Positions 1-6,246 of a stretch of 14,388 bases of DNA are shown here, piece after piece. The notes beneath the pieces are model-generated. The model saw only the letters and a program-made list of their open reading frames with translations. It was not told the origin of the DNA and did not search any database. A program made the translations under genes and the position numbers. Source of the DNA: DUVT01 sp041675865 (GTDB lineage Bacteria; Bacillota_I; Bacilli_A; ML615J-28; CAG-698); contig JBAYTA010000045.1 in the NCBI GenBank assembly GCA_041675865.1, forward strand, positions 1-14,388. Reading direction: 5' to 3'. Numbering within the stretch: position 1 is the stretch's first letter; each line of letters begins with the position of its first letter.

Positions 1-34
1 TAAGAAACCTCACAAAACAATATTATATAGTTAA

Positions 35-63
35 ATTATACTATAAATGTTATAAAAAGTCAA
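35..63 (-). promoter_or_regulatory. Sigma-A-type promoter reading out of the left edge
   Basis: On the minus strand TTGACT (plus 58-63) and a perfect TATAAT (plus 35-40) are separated by exactly 17 nt. It fires leftward, so a gene begins just outside the window. A GAGG ribosome-binding-like motif (plus 8-11) lies about 7 nt from the edge on that strand, which suggests the start codon is immediately outside. The promoter sits about 28 nt beyond the terminator of the lipoprotein gene, so the two genes look separately transcribed. Confidence 0.75.
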
Positions 64-90
64 TAGTTAATATAATTCCATGATAGAAAC

Positions 91-119
91 AAAAAAGGCT
101 GCTGACTTTGTCAACAACC
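91..119 (-). terminator. Rho-independent terminator of the lipoprotein gene
   Basis: Read on the minus strand, GGTTGTTGAC (110-119) pairs with GTCAGCAGCC (97-106) as a 10-bp stem with two G-U pairs and an AAA loop, followed at once by six T residues (91-96). It is 25 nt past the stop codon of the lipoprotein gene. This is a textbook intrinsic terminator. Confidence 0.88.
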
Positions 120-121
120 TG

Positions 122-139
122 AACTTGCATAAGCAAGTT
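122..139. repeat. Short perfect inverted repeat after the lipoprotein stop codon
   Basis: AACTTGC (122-128) and GCAAGTT (133-139) form a perfect 7-bp stem with a 4-nt loop. It lies between the lipoprotein stop codon (144-146) and the main terminator. On the minus strand no T-tract follows; on the plus strand it is followed by TTTTAATT. It may be an extra 3'-UTR hairpin or a weak plus-strand terminator. Confidence 0.5.
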
Positions 140-143
140 TTAA

Positions 144-536
144 TTATTTACCTTGAAATGCATTAACCATTTCTTCTTGGTTTATACCCAAAGGTATAAG
201 TATACAATTTCCTCTAACATAATCAGATTTTTGAAGATCTTTTAGAAAACCTTTAAGAGTTTCTGAATTTTCAATTTGTTCATTCATTTCTTTAGTAGTT
301 TCAAATTCTAGGACTACTGGATAATTGAATCCTTTTGTGAAAAGATGAGGGATTACAAAAATATCGTTATCTTCAAACTCTTCCATTAGTGCATCAATGT
401 CTTTGTGACTAATCTCATGGTATTCATAACCTGCTTTCTCAAAACCTTTTTTAATCGAGTTAAATTTACTACAACCGACTAAAAGAAGCGATAAAAATAC
501 AAGGGCAATTATTGATAAAAACTTATTATACCTCAT
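144..536 (-). CDS. Small predicted lipoprotein of unknown function
   Basis: A 130-residue protein with a bacterial lipoprotein signal: basic MRYNK start, hydrophobic stretch at about 6-20, and lipobox L-V-G-C with the lipidated cysteine at 22. The mature part, about 108 residues, is charged (rich in Glu and Lys) and has no transmembrane segment, so it should be tethered to the outer face of the membrane. I do not recognise the domain and assign no function. The ATG at 536 is preceded on the minus strand by GAAAGGAGA at good spacing. It is transcribed alone, divergently from the MATE gene, with its own promoter (564-572) and terminator (91-119). Reading frame and lipobox are clear; the role is unknown. 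Confidence 0.85.
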   Translation of the reverse strand: MRYNKFLSIIALVFLSLLLVGCSKFNSIKKGFEKAGYEYHEISHKDIDALMEEFEDNDIFVIPHLFTKGFNYPVVLEFETTKEMNEQIENSETLKGFLKDLQKSDYVRGNCILIPLGINQEEMVNAFQGK

Positions 537-563
537 AAGAATCTCCTTTCCTAAGATATATAT

Positions 564-572
564 ATTATATCA
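564..572 (-). promoter_or_regulatory. Extended -10 promoter of the lipoprotein gene
   Basis: On the minus strand TGATATAAT gives a perfect TATAAT (564-569) with the extended -10 dinucleotide TG (571-572). No good -35 hexamer is seen 16-18 nt upstream, which is tolerable for an extended -10 promoter. It would start RNA about 20 nt before the ATG at 536. Confidence 0.6.
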
Positions 573-620
573 TTTTAAATTATTTTTTATTAAAATAATT
601 CATTATTAAGTTTTGGCCAC

Positions 621-649
621 TTGTTTTGAGAGTGATTTTGTAGTATAAT
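621..649 (+). promoter_or_regulatory. Promoter of the MATE-queG-trmL operon
   Basis: TTGTTT (621-626) and TATAAT (644-649) are separated by 17 nt, 29 nt before the ATG at 679. The intergenic DNA between it and the divergent lipoprotein promoter is about 50 bp of AT-rich sequence. Confidence 0.7.
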
Positions 650-678
650 ATACTAATATAAAAAGATGGAGATGTATA

Positions 679-2124
679 ATGATAAACGAGAAAATGCTTC
701 TAAAACAACAAAAGAAGCAAAAATTAATACTAGAAAATAAAAATTTAGGACTTAGCATCCTTTGGCTTGCAATTCCTATATTTTTAAGTAACTTCATGAA
801 ATCATTTAATGATTTGGTAGACTTATATTTCATTACTAATTTAACATCGCCAGAAAATGTAGAAGCAGCTACAACTGCTTTAAATCTTCCTAATCCGGTA
901 ATTACAATTACTTATGCAGTTGCAGGTGGATTTATGACAGCGGGGGCAGCGATTATTGCCCAGTACCTAGGTGCTAAGCAAAAAGAAAGTGCTAATAAGA
1001 TAGCTGGTCAATTGCTTGCTCTATGTATTATTGCTGGATTTTTTATGGGTATATTGCTTTATATCTTAACTCCTACTATTATGAGATTAATGGGAGCTGA
1101 AGGATTAGCATTAGAATATATGATTGACTATATAAGAATTAGATCTTTTGAAATGATTCCGCTTTTTGCCTTCTTTGCATTTCAAGCATCTAGAACATCA
1201 AGTGGTGATACATTAACACCATTTTTATTAAATATAATTATGATTGTTGCTAATATTGCTCTAACATATGTTGCGATGAAGTATTTTAATTTAGGGATTA
1301 AGGGTGCTGCTATTGGTACTGTTTTAGGTAATTTAATTATAATGCCTATATTTATATTCTTAATGTTTAAAGGTAGTGAAAGACATGTGAGGATAGGTAG
1401 GAAAGATGTGAAGATTGATACGCTTGAGATTAAAAGAATCTTTAATATGTCTTGGCCAGTATCATTTTCTCAAGCTCTTACTTCTTTAGGGTTTATTATT
1501 TTAAACTCATTAATCTTGTCCTATGGTCCAGCTACTGTTAATGCATTTGGTACTGGAAATAGACTTAATTCATTAGTCCTACTTCCTGCTATGGGAATAG
1601 GTAGTATAACTGCAACATTTGTTGGCCAAAACATTGGTGCAGGAAATATAGATAGAGCTAAAAAATCTGTGAAAGCAGCTATGAAGCTTTCGGTTTTAAT
1701 GGCAATTATTGGGGCTATAATTATTATGCCAATTAGAGAAGATTTAATTAAACTGTTCTTAAAAGAAGATGTTCAAGCTGATGCTCTTTATTTAAGTGTT
1801 GATTATATGTTCTTCTTATTAACTGGTCTTCCATTGATGAGTATATTCCAAGTTTATATGGGAACTTACCAAGGAAGTGGTGAAACTAAGTTTAGTCTGA
1901 TTTTATCCCTACTTAGACTATGGGCACTTAGAATTCCATTAGTATTATTATTTAAAAATGTATTTGGGCTTCCACCATCAAGTTTATGGTATGCAATGAC
2001 TATAAGTAATTTTGGAGCAGCATATATTGGTGTAATTCTATATTCAAAATGTAATTTTGAATCAAAAGTAAAACCACTTAAACATGATGATGAGCATAAT
2101 GATATTGAACCATGTCCAGCTTAA
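679..2124 (+). CDS. MATE family multidrug efflux transporter
   Basis: A 481-residue integral membrane protein with about twelve hydrophobic segments in two similar halves, the usual length for the MATE (NorM/DinF) family. Typical family sequence is visible: the N-terminal IPIFLSNFMKSFNDLVD block, the first-half AAIIAQYLGAKQ and the matching second-half TFVGQNIGAGNIDRAK block, each followed by a helix. Such proteins export cationic drugs or metabolites in exchange for Na+ or H+; the substrate here cannot be read from sequence. The ATG at 679 has GGAGAT 7 nt upstream. A hydrophilic His/Asp/Glu-rich tail ends the protein and its coding end overlaps queG by 13 nt, so the two are probably cotranscribed and translationally coupled. 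Family call is firm; no closer gene name is justified. Confidence 0.93.
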   Translation: MINEKMLLKQQKKQKLILENKNLGLSILWLAIPIFLSNFMKSFNDLVDLYFITNLTSPENVEAATTALNLPNPVITITYAVAGGFMTAGAAIIAQYLGAKQKESANKIAGQLLALCIIAGFFMGILLYILTPTIMRLMGAEGLALEYMIDYIRIRSFEMIPLFAFFAFQASRTSSGDTLTPFLLNIIMIVANIALTYVAMKYFNLGIKGAAIGTVLGNLIIMPIFIFLMFKGSERHVRIGRKDVKIDTLEIKRIFNMSWPVSFSQALTSLGFIILNSLILSYGPATVNAFGTGNRLNSLVLLPAMGIGSITATFVGQNIGAGNIDRAKKSVKAAMKLSVLMAIIGAIIIMPIREDLIKLFLKEDVQADALYLSVDYMFFLLTGLPLMSIFQVYMGTYQGSGETKFSLILSLLRLWALRIPLVLLFKNVFGLPPSSLWYAMTISNFGAAYIGVILYSKCNFESKVKPLKHDDEHNDIEPCPA

Positions 2125-3044
2125 AAAAATTGGGCGACCTAGGATATATAAAAGGGATAGATTATAACTTTGTATCAATAGATCGATATTTAGAGTATCA
2201 ACAAATCGAAGAAAAACACAAAGAATTGTATCCGTGGATGAGGTCAGTACTTGTATTTGTTTTTCCATTTTCTAATAAACCAGTAGAGAAGAAACGCTAC
2301 TTATCTGCAAGGTTTGCTTATGGTGATGACTATCACATAATTGTAAAAGAAAAGTTAGAAAATATTGCGAGAGAATTAGGTTTAAATAATTATCATACAA
2401 TGACAGATGTTAGTTTTTTGGATGAAAAATTATTAGCTTATCTTGGTGGTCTTGGTGGCTATGGGAAAAACAACTTAATTATAACTAAAAAATATGGAAC
2501 TAATATTGCAATTGGTGAAATAATAACAGATAAAATATTTGATTATAATAATGCATTTTTAGAAAGTCCTTGTGGTGACTGTATAATTTGTTTAAGAGCA
2601 TGTCCTACTAAAGCTATCACAGCAGATGGATATACTAGGACAAAATGTATTTCATTTTTAACACAATATATAAGTGATGAATTTCATTTATATGACAAAG
2701 TTTTATCACTTGCAGTTGGTTGTGATATTTGTCAAGTTGTTTGTCCATTTAATAAAAATAAAGAATATGATTATGATCAAAGATTTGATTTCAATTACAA
2801 ATCAATAATTAATTTAGATATTATAAAAACTTTAGATAAACATTCTTACAAAGAATTTTATGCAAATAAATCCTTTAATTGGATTGGTTATTTAAAAATG
2901 TTAAGAAATATTTTAACACTTGATACAAATAATAAAAATATAACGATTGAAAAATTAAATTATTTTCAAAGAAAACATAAATCAGTTAAATGGTTTGATC
3001 TTCATTTGGAATATTTGAAAGGAAAACTAAATGGGAACAATTAA
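2112..3044 (+). CDS. queG: Epoxyqueuosine reductase, compact form
   Basis: QueG reduces epoxyqueuosine to queuosine at wobble position 34 of tRNAs for Asp, Asn, His and Tyr, using cobalamin and two [4Fe-4S] clusters. Ferredoxin-like motifs are present: C154-x2-C-x2-C-x3-CP, a lone C179 (KCISFLTQ, as in QueG), and C204-x2-C-x3-CP, giving the eight cysteines needed for two clusters. LGGLGGYGKNNL (111-122) matches the family GxxGWIGKN block, and D99 just before it is a candidate for the catalytic Asp. At 310 residues it is shorter than E. coli or B. subtilis QueG (about 380). The usual N-terminal loop before the PGARS-like site (here YPWMRS) is reduced and there is no C-terminal HEAT extension. 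An in-frame TGA at 2106-2108 fixes ATG 2112 as the earliest start. No strong Shine-Dalgarno is seen, so coupling to MATE translation is likely. Confidence 0.93.
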   Translation: MSSLKKLGDLGYIKGIDYNFVSIDRYLEYQQIEEKHKELYPWMRSVLVFVFPFSNKPVEKKRYLSARFAYGDDYHIIVKEKLENIARELGLNNYHTMTDVSFLDEKLLAYLGGLGGYGKNNLIITKKYGTNIAIGEIITDKIFDYNNAFLESPCGDCIICLRACPTKAITADGYTRTKCISFLTQYISDEFHLYDKVLSLAVGCDICQVVCPFNKNKEYDYDQRFDFNYKSIINLDIIKTLDKHSYKEFYANKSFNWIGYLKMLRNILTLDTNNKNITIEKLNYFQRKHKSVKWFDLHLEYLKGKLNGNN

Positions 3045-3561
3045 TCTAGTTTTATATGCACCAGAAATACCGCAGAATACAGGTAATATAATGCGAACAT
3101 GTATAGCAACAAATACAGTTTTACATTTAATTGAACCGCTTGGTTTTAGTTTAGATACAAAAATTATTAAAAGAAGTGCTGCAAATTATCAAATCACACC
3201 TGATTTTACTTATCACTTATATAAAAATGTGGAAGAATTTTTGGAAAAAAATCAAGATGGTGAATTTTATTTTCTAACTCGTTATGGACATAAAGGTTTA
3301 TATGATGTAGATGCAAGTGATACTTCTAAGAATTATTATTTTGTTTTAGGAAGTGAATCATCTGGAATACCATTAGACATATTAGAAAAAAATGTTGATA
3401 GATGTATTCGTCTACCAATGACTGATAAAGTTAGATCTTTGAATTTAAGTAATTGTGCTGCTATTATTACATATGAAGCTCTACGCCAACAAGGTTTTGT
3501 TGGTTTAGAACTTGAAGAACCTGAAATTTTTAAAGGCAAGAATTACCTAAGGAAAAAATAA
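3031..3561 (+). CDS. trmL: tRNA (cytidine/uridine(34)-2'-O)-methyltransferase
   Basis: A SPOUT-fold methyltransferase (TrmL, also called YibK/CspR) that uses S-adenosylmethionine to 2'-O-methylate the wobble nucleotide of tRNA-Leu(CAA) and tRNA-Leu(UAA). All three SPOUT motifs are clear: PEIPQNTGNIMRTC (11-24), LGSESSGIP (106-114) and RLPMTDKVRSLNLSNCAAI (127-145), the last forming the trefoil-knot cofactor pocket. Length is 176 residues against about 156 in E. coli; the extra part is a charged C-terminal tail. ATG 3031 follows AAAGGA at 7 nt and overlaps the queG end by 14 nt. Both neighbours therefore modify position 34 of tRNA, and a tRNA-Leu(CAA) gene lies at 13760. No terminator separates this gene from the next. 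Confidence 0.95.
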   Translation: MGTINLVLYAPEIPQNTGNIMRTCIATNTVLHLIEPLGFSLDTKIIKRSAANYQITPDFTYHLYKNVEEFLEKNQDGEFYFLTRYGHKGLYDVDASDTSKNYYFVLGSESSGIPLDILEKNVDRCIRLPMTDKVRSLNLSNCAAIITYEALRQQGFVGLELEEPEIFKGKNYLRKK

Positions 3562-3565
3562 TAAT

Positions 3566-3607
3566 ATCTCCATTCATGCAAAAAATATTGTTGTATAGAA
3601 TGGAGGT
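3566..3607 (+). promoter_or_regulatory. Hairpin enclosing the ribosome binding site of the Asn-rich gene
   Basis: CTCCATTC (3568-3575) is the exact reverse complement of GAATGGAG (3598-3605), extended outward by a T-G and an A-T pair. Inside, bases 3576-3581 can pair with 3591-3596, leaving A3597 bulged. The 3' strand of the stem contains TGGAGGT (3601-3607), the Shine-Dalgarno of the GTG start at 3617. The hairpin would thus hide the ribosome binding site. No T-tract follows, so it is not a normal terminator. Pairing is seen directly; the regulatory role is inferred. Confidence 0.6.
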
Positions 3608-3616
3608 CGAAAACGA

Positions 3617-3877
3617 GTGAGCAAAAGAAGAAAAAATTCAGTATTCAATAATTATACAGGCTTGAATCATGGTCTAAATAATAATTTTAATAATAGTCTA
3701 AATAATGATTTAAATAATGTTAACCAAGAATACGAACAAGAATTTTCAGAGGAATTGTTTAATCAACAATATAGCAGATTAAATGATGAGGATAGAAACC
3801 TTTCTAGCCAACAAAAAAGTGCCCAAAACAATCCGGGATCACGCAGTAAAAGTTGGAAAATAAGAGGTGGACGCTAA
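3617..3877 (+). CDS. Small Asn-rich basic protein, unknown function
   Basis: An 86-residue protein that I cannot assign to a family with confidence. It begins with a basic MSKRRK patch, then a low-complexity Asn-rich part with four tandem tetrapeptides of pattern x-[L/F]-N-N (GLNN, NFNN, SLNN, DLNN; residues 19-34). An acidic Glu/Gln segment (37-60) and a basic Ser/Arg/Gly-rich tail (GSRSKSW, KIRGGR) follow. No signal peptide or membrane segment is present, so it should be cytoplasmic; the charged ends could bind nucleic acid. The start is GTG 3617 with TGGAGGT 9 nt upstream, and this site is buried in a hairpin. It is the last gene of the MATE-queG-trmL unit and is followed by a terminator. 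A loose likeness to gamma-type spore proteins (EF-x-x-E, QQ-rich) may only reflect composition. Confidence 0.7.
   Translation: MSKRRKNSVFNNYTGLNHGLNNNFNNSLNNDLNNVNQEYEQEFSEELFNQQYSRLNDEDRNLSSQQKSAQNNPGSRSKSWKIRGGR
3671..3718 (+). repeat. In-gene tandem 12-bp degenerate repeat
   Basis: Four consecutive degenerate 12-bp units (such as AGTCTAAATAAT and GATTTAAATAAT) encode the x-[L/F]-N-N tetrapeptides of the Asn-rich protein. Such a tract could change copy number by slippage without shifting frame. Confidence 0.6.
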
Positions 3878-3892
3878 CATTCTAATACGAAA

Positions 3893-3927
3893 AAGAAAGT
3901 AGTTAAGTTTATACTTACTACTTTTTT
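3893..3927 (+). terminator. Intrinsic terminator after the Asn-rich gene
   Basis: AAAGTAGT (3896-3903) pairs with ACTACTTT (3917-3924), continued by AAG/CTT past one bulged T around a 6-nt loop, with the T-run 3922-3927. It starts about 15 nt after the stop codon at 3875-3877 and closes the MATE-to-Asn-rich transcript. Confidence 0.75.
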
Positions 3928-3978
3928 GGTTTTGATATACTTTGGAATTTAATAAAAAAGAATATTTTGTGAAATACA

Positions 3979-4006
3979 TTGAAAAAATGTCATAGTATGC
4001 TATAAT
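3979..4006 (+). promoter_or_regulatory. Strong extended -10 promoter of thyA-folA-plsC
   Basis: TTGAAA (3979-3984), a 16-nt spacer, and TATAAT (4001-4006) preceded by TATGC, so the 11-mer TATGCTATAAT (3996-4006) is a full extended -10 element. It lies 35 nt before the thyA ATG. The same 11-mer occurs in both promoters at 6850-6882. Confidence 0.82.
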
Positions 4007-4041
4007 ATAAAAAAATATAAATTGAAATTAGGGAGGCCAAC

Positions 4042-4920
4042 ATGAAACAATATTTAGAGTTTTTAGAACATATAAAGAAAAACGGTGTAGTAAAAGAAGA
4101 TAGAACAGGTACAGGAACTATCTCTACTTTTGGTTATCAAATGAGATTTGATTTAAACGAAGGATTTCCATTATTGACTACAAAAAGAGTTCATTTAAAA
4201 TCAATTATTCATGAATTATTGTGGTTTATAAGTGGAGATACTAATATTAAATACTTAGTCGATAATGATGTAAGAATATGGAATGAGTGGCCTTTTGAAG
4301 ATTATAAACAATCAAATGAGTATCAAAATGAAACAATGGAAGAATTTGTAGAAAAAGTTAAGACTGATGATGAGTTTATGAAAAAATGGGGTAATTTAGG
4401 TCCAGTATATGGATATCAATGGCGCCATTTTGAAGGTAAGGATGCTGTATGTGATCAGTTAGCTAATGTTATTGATCAAATAAAAAACAATCCTGATTCA
4501 AGAAGATTAATAGTTAATTCGTGGCATGCAGCTTATATTGATAGAATGGCACTACCTCCTTGTCATATGATGTTTCAATTTTATGTACAAAATAATAAAC
4601 TATCATGTCAATTATATCAAAGAAGTGCAGATGCGTTTTTAGGTGTTCCATTTAATATTGCATCATATTCATTATTAACAATGATGGTTGCGAAAATATG
4701 TAATTTAGAACTAGGTGAATTTGTTCATACTATGGGAGATGCTCACATATACCTTAATCACCAAGAACAAGTTGAAAAGCAATTATCAAGAACACCAAGA
4801 AGTCTTCCAAAAATGATAATCCATGGTGATCAAAAATCAATTGATGATTTTAAATATGAAGATTTTGAATTAGTGGATTATAATCCACATAAAGGAATTA
4901 AAGGAGTTGTTGCTGTATGA
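4042..4920 (+). CDS. thyA: Thymidylate synthase
   Basis: Converts dUMP and 5,10-methylene-tetrahydrofolate to dTMP and dihydrofolate in the cytoplasm. The family blocks appear in order: the phosphate-binding DRTGTGT (20-26), the GPVYGYQWRHF block (120-130), active-site LPPCHMMFQF with nucleophile C174, QRSADAFLGVPFNIASY, and GDAHIYLNHQEQ. The C-terminus GVVAV is the usual flexible tail. At 292 residues it is longer than E. coli ThyA (264) because of an insert at about 88-116, as in Lactobacillus-type enzymes. ATG 4042 follows AGGGAGG 5 nt upstream. Its TGA stop overlaps the folA ATG (ATGA), coupling it to the enzyme that recycles its dihydrofolate product. Confidence 0.98.
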   Translation: MKQYLEFLEHIKKNGVVKEDRTGTGTISTFGYQMRFDLNEGFPLLTTKRVHLKSIIHELLWFISGDTNIKYLVDNDVRIWNEWPFEDYKQSNEYQNETMEEFVEKVKTDDEFMKKWGNLGPVYGYQWRHFEGKDAVCDQLANVIDQIKNNPDSRRLIVNSWHAAYIDRMALPPCHMMFQFYVQNNKLSCQLYQRSADAFLGVPFNIASYSLLTMMVAKICNLELGEFVHTMGDAHIYLNHQEQVEKQLSRTPRSLPKMIIHGDQKSIDDFKYEDFELVDYNPHKGIKGVVAV

Positions 4921-5393
4921 TTTCTCTAATCGTAGCAATTGCACAAAACAATGTTATAGGTAAAGATAATCAATTACCTTGGCATTATAAAAATGACTTA
5001 AAGTATTTTAAAGAAATTACAACTAATCATACTGTTGTAATGGGAAGAAATACTTTTGAGTCAATTATAAATAGAAATGGAAAAATACTTCCAAATAGGA
5101 AGAATGTTGTTGTAACTAGAAATAGGAATTTTAAATATGAAGATGTAGAAGTAATTCATGATTTTGAGGAATATTTAAAACAAGATCATAAAGATGAAAT
5201 CTTTATAATTGGTGGAAACCAAATATTTAAAGATAGTTTTAAATATGCAGATAGATTATATATTACTCATATTCATAAAGATTATGATGGAGATGTATTC
5301 TTTCCAGAATATAATCAAAATGACTTTAAATTAATAAGTAGAAATGATGATGGTGAATTATCGTTTTGTTTATATGAAAGGATTAGTAAATGA
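4917..5393 (+). CDS. folA: Dihydrofolate reductase
   Basis: Reduces dihydrofolate to tetrahydrofolate with NADPH, regenerating the cofactor that ThyA oxidises. The 158-residue length is standard. Visible signatures: N-terminal ISLIVAIAQNNVIGKDNQLPW (2-22) containing the Met20-like loop and LPW, catalytic acid D27 in KNDLKYFK, F31 as in the family, MGRNTFESI (42-50) for NADPH binding, IIGGNQIF (97-104), and Y115/T117 in the strand that meets the pteridine. It starts inside the thyA stop (4-nt ATGA overlap) and ends the same way into plsC. Trimethoprim sensitivity cannot be judged from these residues. Confidence 0.97.
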   Translation: MISLIVAIAQNNVIGKDNQLPWHYKNDLKYFKEITTNHTVVMGRNTFESIINRNGKILPNRKNVVVTRNRNFKYEDVEVIHDFEEYLKQDHKDEIFIIGGNQIFKDSFKYADRLYITHIHKDYDGDVFFPEYNQNDFKLISRNDDGELSFCLYERISK

Positions 5394-6220
5394 TTCTTTT
5401 AATAGCTTTTACAATATTATCTATACTAGTTACTGGATTATATGTTTATTTTATAGAATATCTTAAAAATGGGGTTCTTTATTATACAATTCCAATTGTA
5501 TTTATCATTTCATTTATTGCTTTAATTATATTATTAATTATATTTCTATATATATGTTTATTGTTTAGACCAAAAAGCAAAACAGAACCAACTAGATTTT
5601 ATTCCTTTTTCACAACCCAAGTAGCTATGGCTGTTAGTTTCTTATCTGGTGTAAAGGTAATCAAAGAAAACTTTGATTTACTTCCTAATAAAAAGTTTCT
5701 ATTCGTATCAAACCATCAATCATTACAAGATCCAGTCGCAATAATTGGTTTTACTGGAAAACAGCGAATGACTTACATTATGAAGGATGGAATTATGAAA
5801 ATACCTTTTGTTGGTCGCTGGCTTTATGCTGCTGGTTTTTTACCAATCGATCGAAAAAATGATCGTAATGCACTAAAAACTATTATTACTGCTGGAAAAA
5901 GATTAAAGGAAGGTCATCCTATTGCAGTATTCCCCGAGGGAACAAGAAGTGGTTCAAAAAATATTGGCGGTTTTAGAAATGGGATTTTTAAGATTGCGCA
6001 AAAAGTTGAAGCACCAATTGTTGTTTGCTTAGTTGATAATTTCTATGCTGTAAGAAATAGATTTCCACTTAAAAGAACAAAAGCTTTGATTAGAATTTGT
6101 GAAGTTATTCCTTATGAAGATATTAAGGATTTACATACAAATGAAATTGGCGATAAAGTTAGAGATATTTTAATTAAAAATCAAGAAGAAGCAAGAGTAA
6201 AATATTCTTGGATAAAATAA
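5390..6220 (+). CDS. plsC: 1-acyl-sn-glycerol-3-phosphate acyltransferase
   Basis: Adds the second acyl chain to lysophosphatidic acid to give phosphatidic acid at the cytoplasmic membrane. A 276-residue protein with two N-terminal hydrophobic segments (about 2-21 and 33-58), then the PlsC domain: motif I N-H109-Q-S-L-Q-D114 (HX4D catalytic pair), motif II around GFLPIDR (149-155), motif III FPEGTRSG (181-188), and a later APIVV block matching motif IV. ATG 5390 overlaps the folA stop by 4 nt (ATGA) and no separate promoter is seen, so lipid synthesis is transcribed with thymidylate synthesis. Transcription ends at the bidirectional hairpin just after its stop. The acyltransferase family is certain; exact substrate rests on the typical PlsC motif set. 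Confidence 0.9.
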   Translation: MILLIAFTILSILVTGLYVYFIEYLKNGVLYYTIPIVFIISFIALIILLIIFLYICLLFRPKSKTEPTRFYSFFTTQVAMAVSFLSGVKVIKENFDLLPNKKFLFVSNHQSLQDPVAIIGFTGKQRMTYIMKDGIMKIPFVGRWLYAAGFLPIDRKNDRNALKTIITAGKRLKEGHPIAVFPEGTRSGSKNIGGFRNGIFKIAQKVEAPIVVCLVDNFYAVRNRFPLKRTKALIRICEVIPYEDIKDLHTNEIGDKVRDILIKNQEEARVKYSWIK

Positions 6221-6246
6221 AAACCAGTTTTGTGAACTGGTTTTTA
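6219..6246. terminator. Bidirectional terminator between plsC and the phosphatase gene
   Basis: AAACCAGTT (6221-6229) and AACTGGTTT (6235-6243) form a perfect 9-bp stem with a 5-nt loop. T-runs lie on both sides in the relevant orientation: TTTTT on plus (6241-6245) and the complement of AAAATAAAAA on minus. It serves plsC from the left and the convergent phosphatase gene, whose stop codon is at 6244-6246. Confidence 0.88.

Noticed and set aside
606..833. 75-residue minus-strand frame
   Set aside because: It overlaps the MATE start and the operon promoter, has no supporting context and is a complementary-strand artefact.
3928..4041. Riboswitch or T-box upstream of thyA
   Set aside because: The leader after the promoter is only about 30 nt, too short for any known riboswitch.
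4917..5396. TGA read as tryptophan (Mycoplasma code)
   Set aside because: thyA and folA end naturally at TGA at family-typical lengths, in ATGA overlaps, and Trp is TGG throughout.
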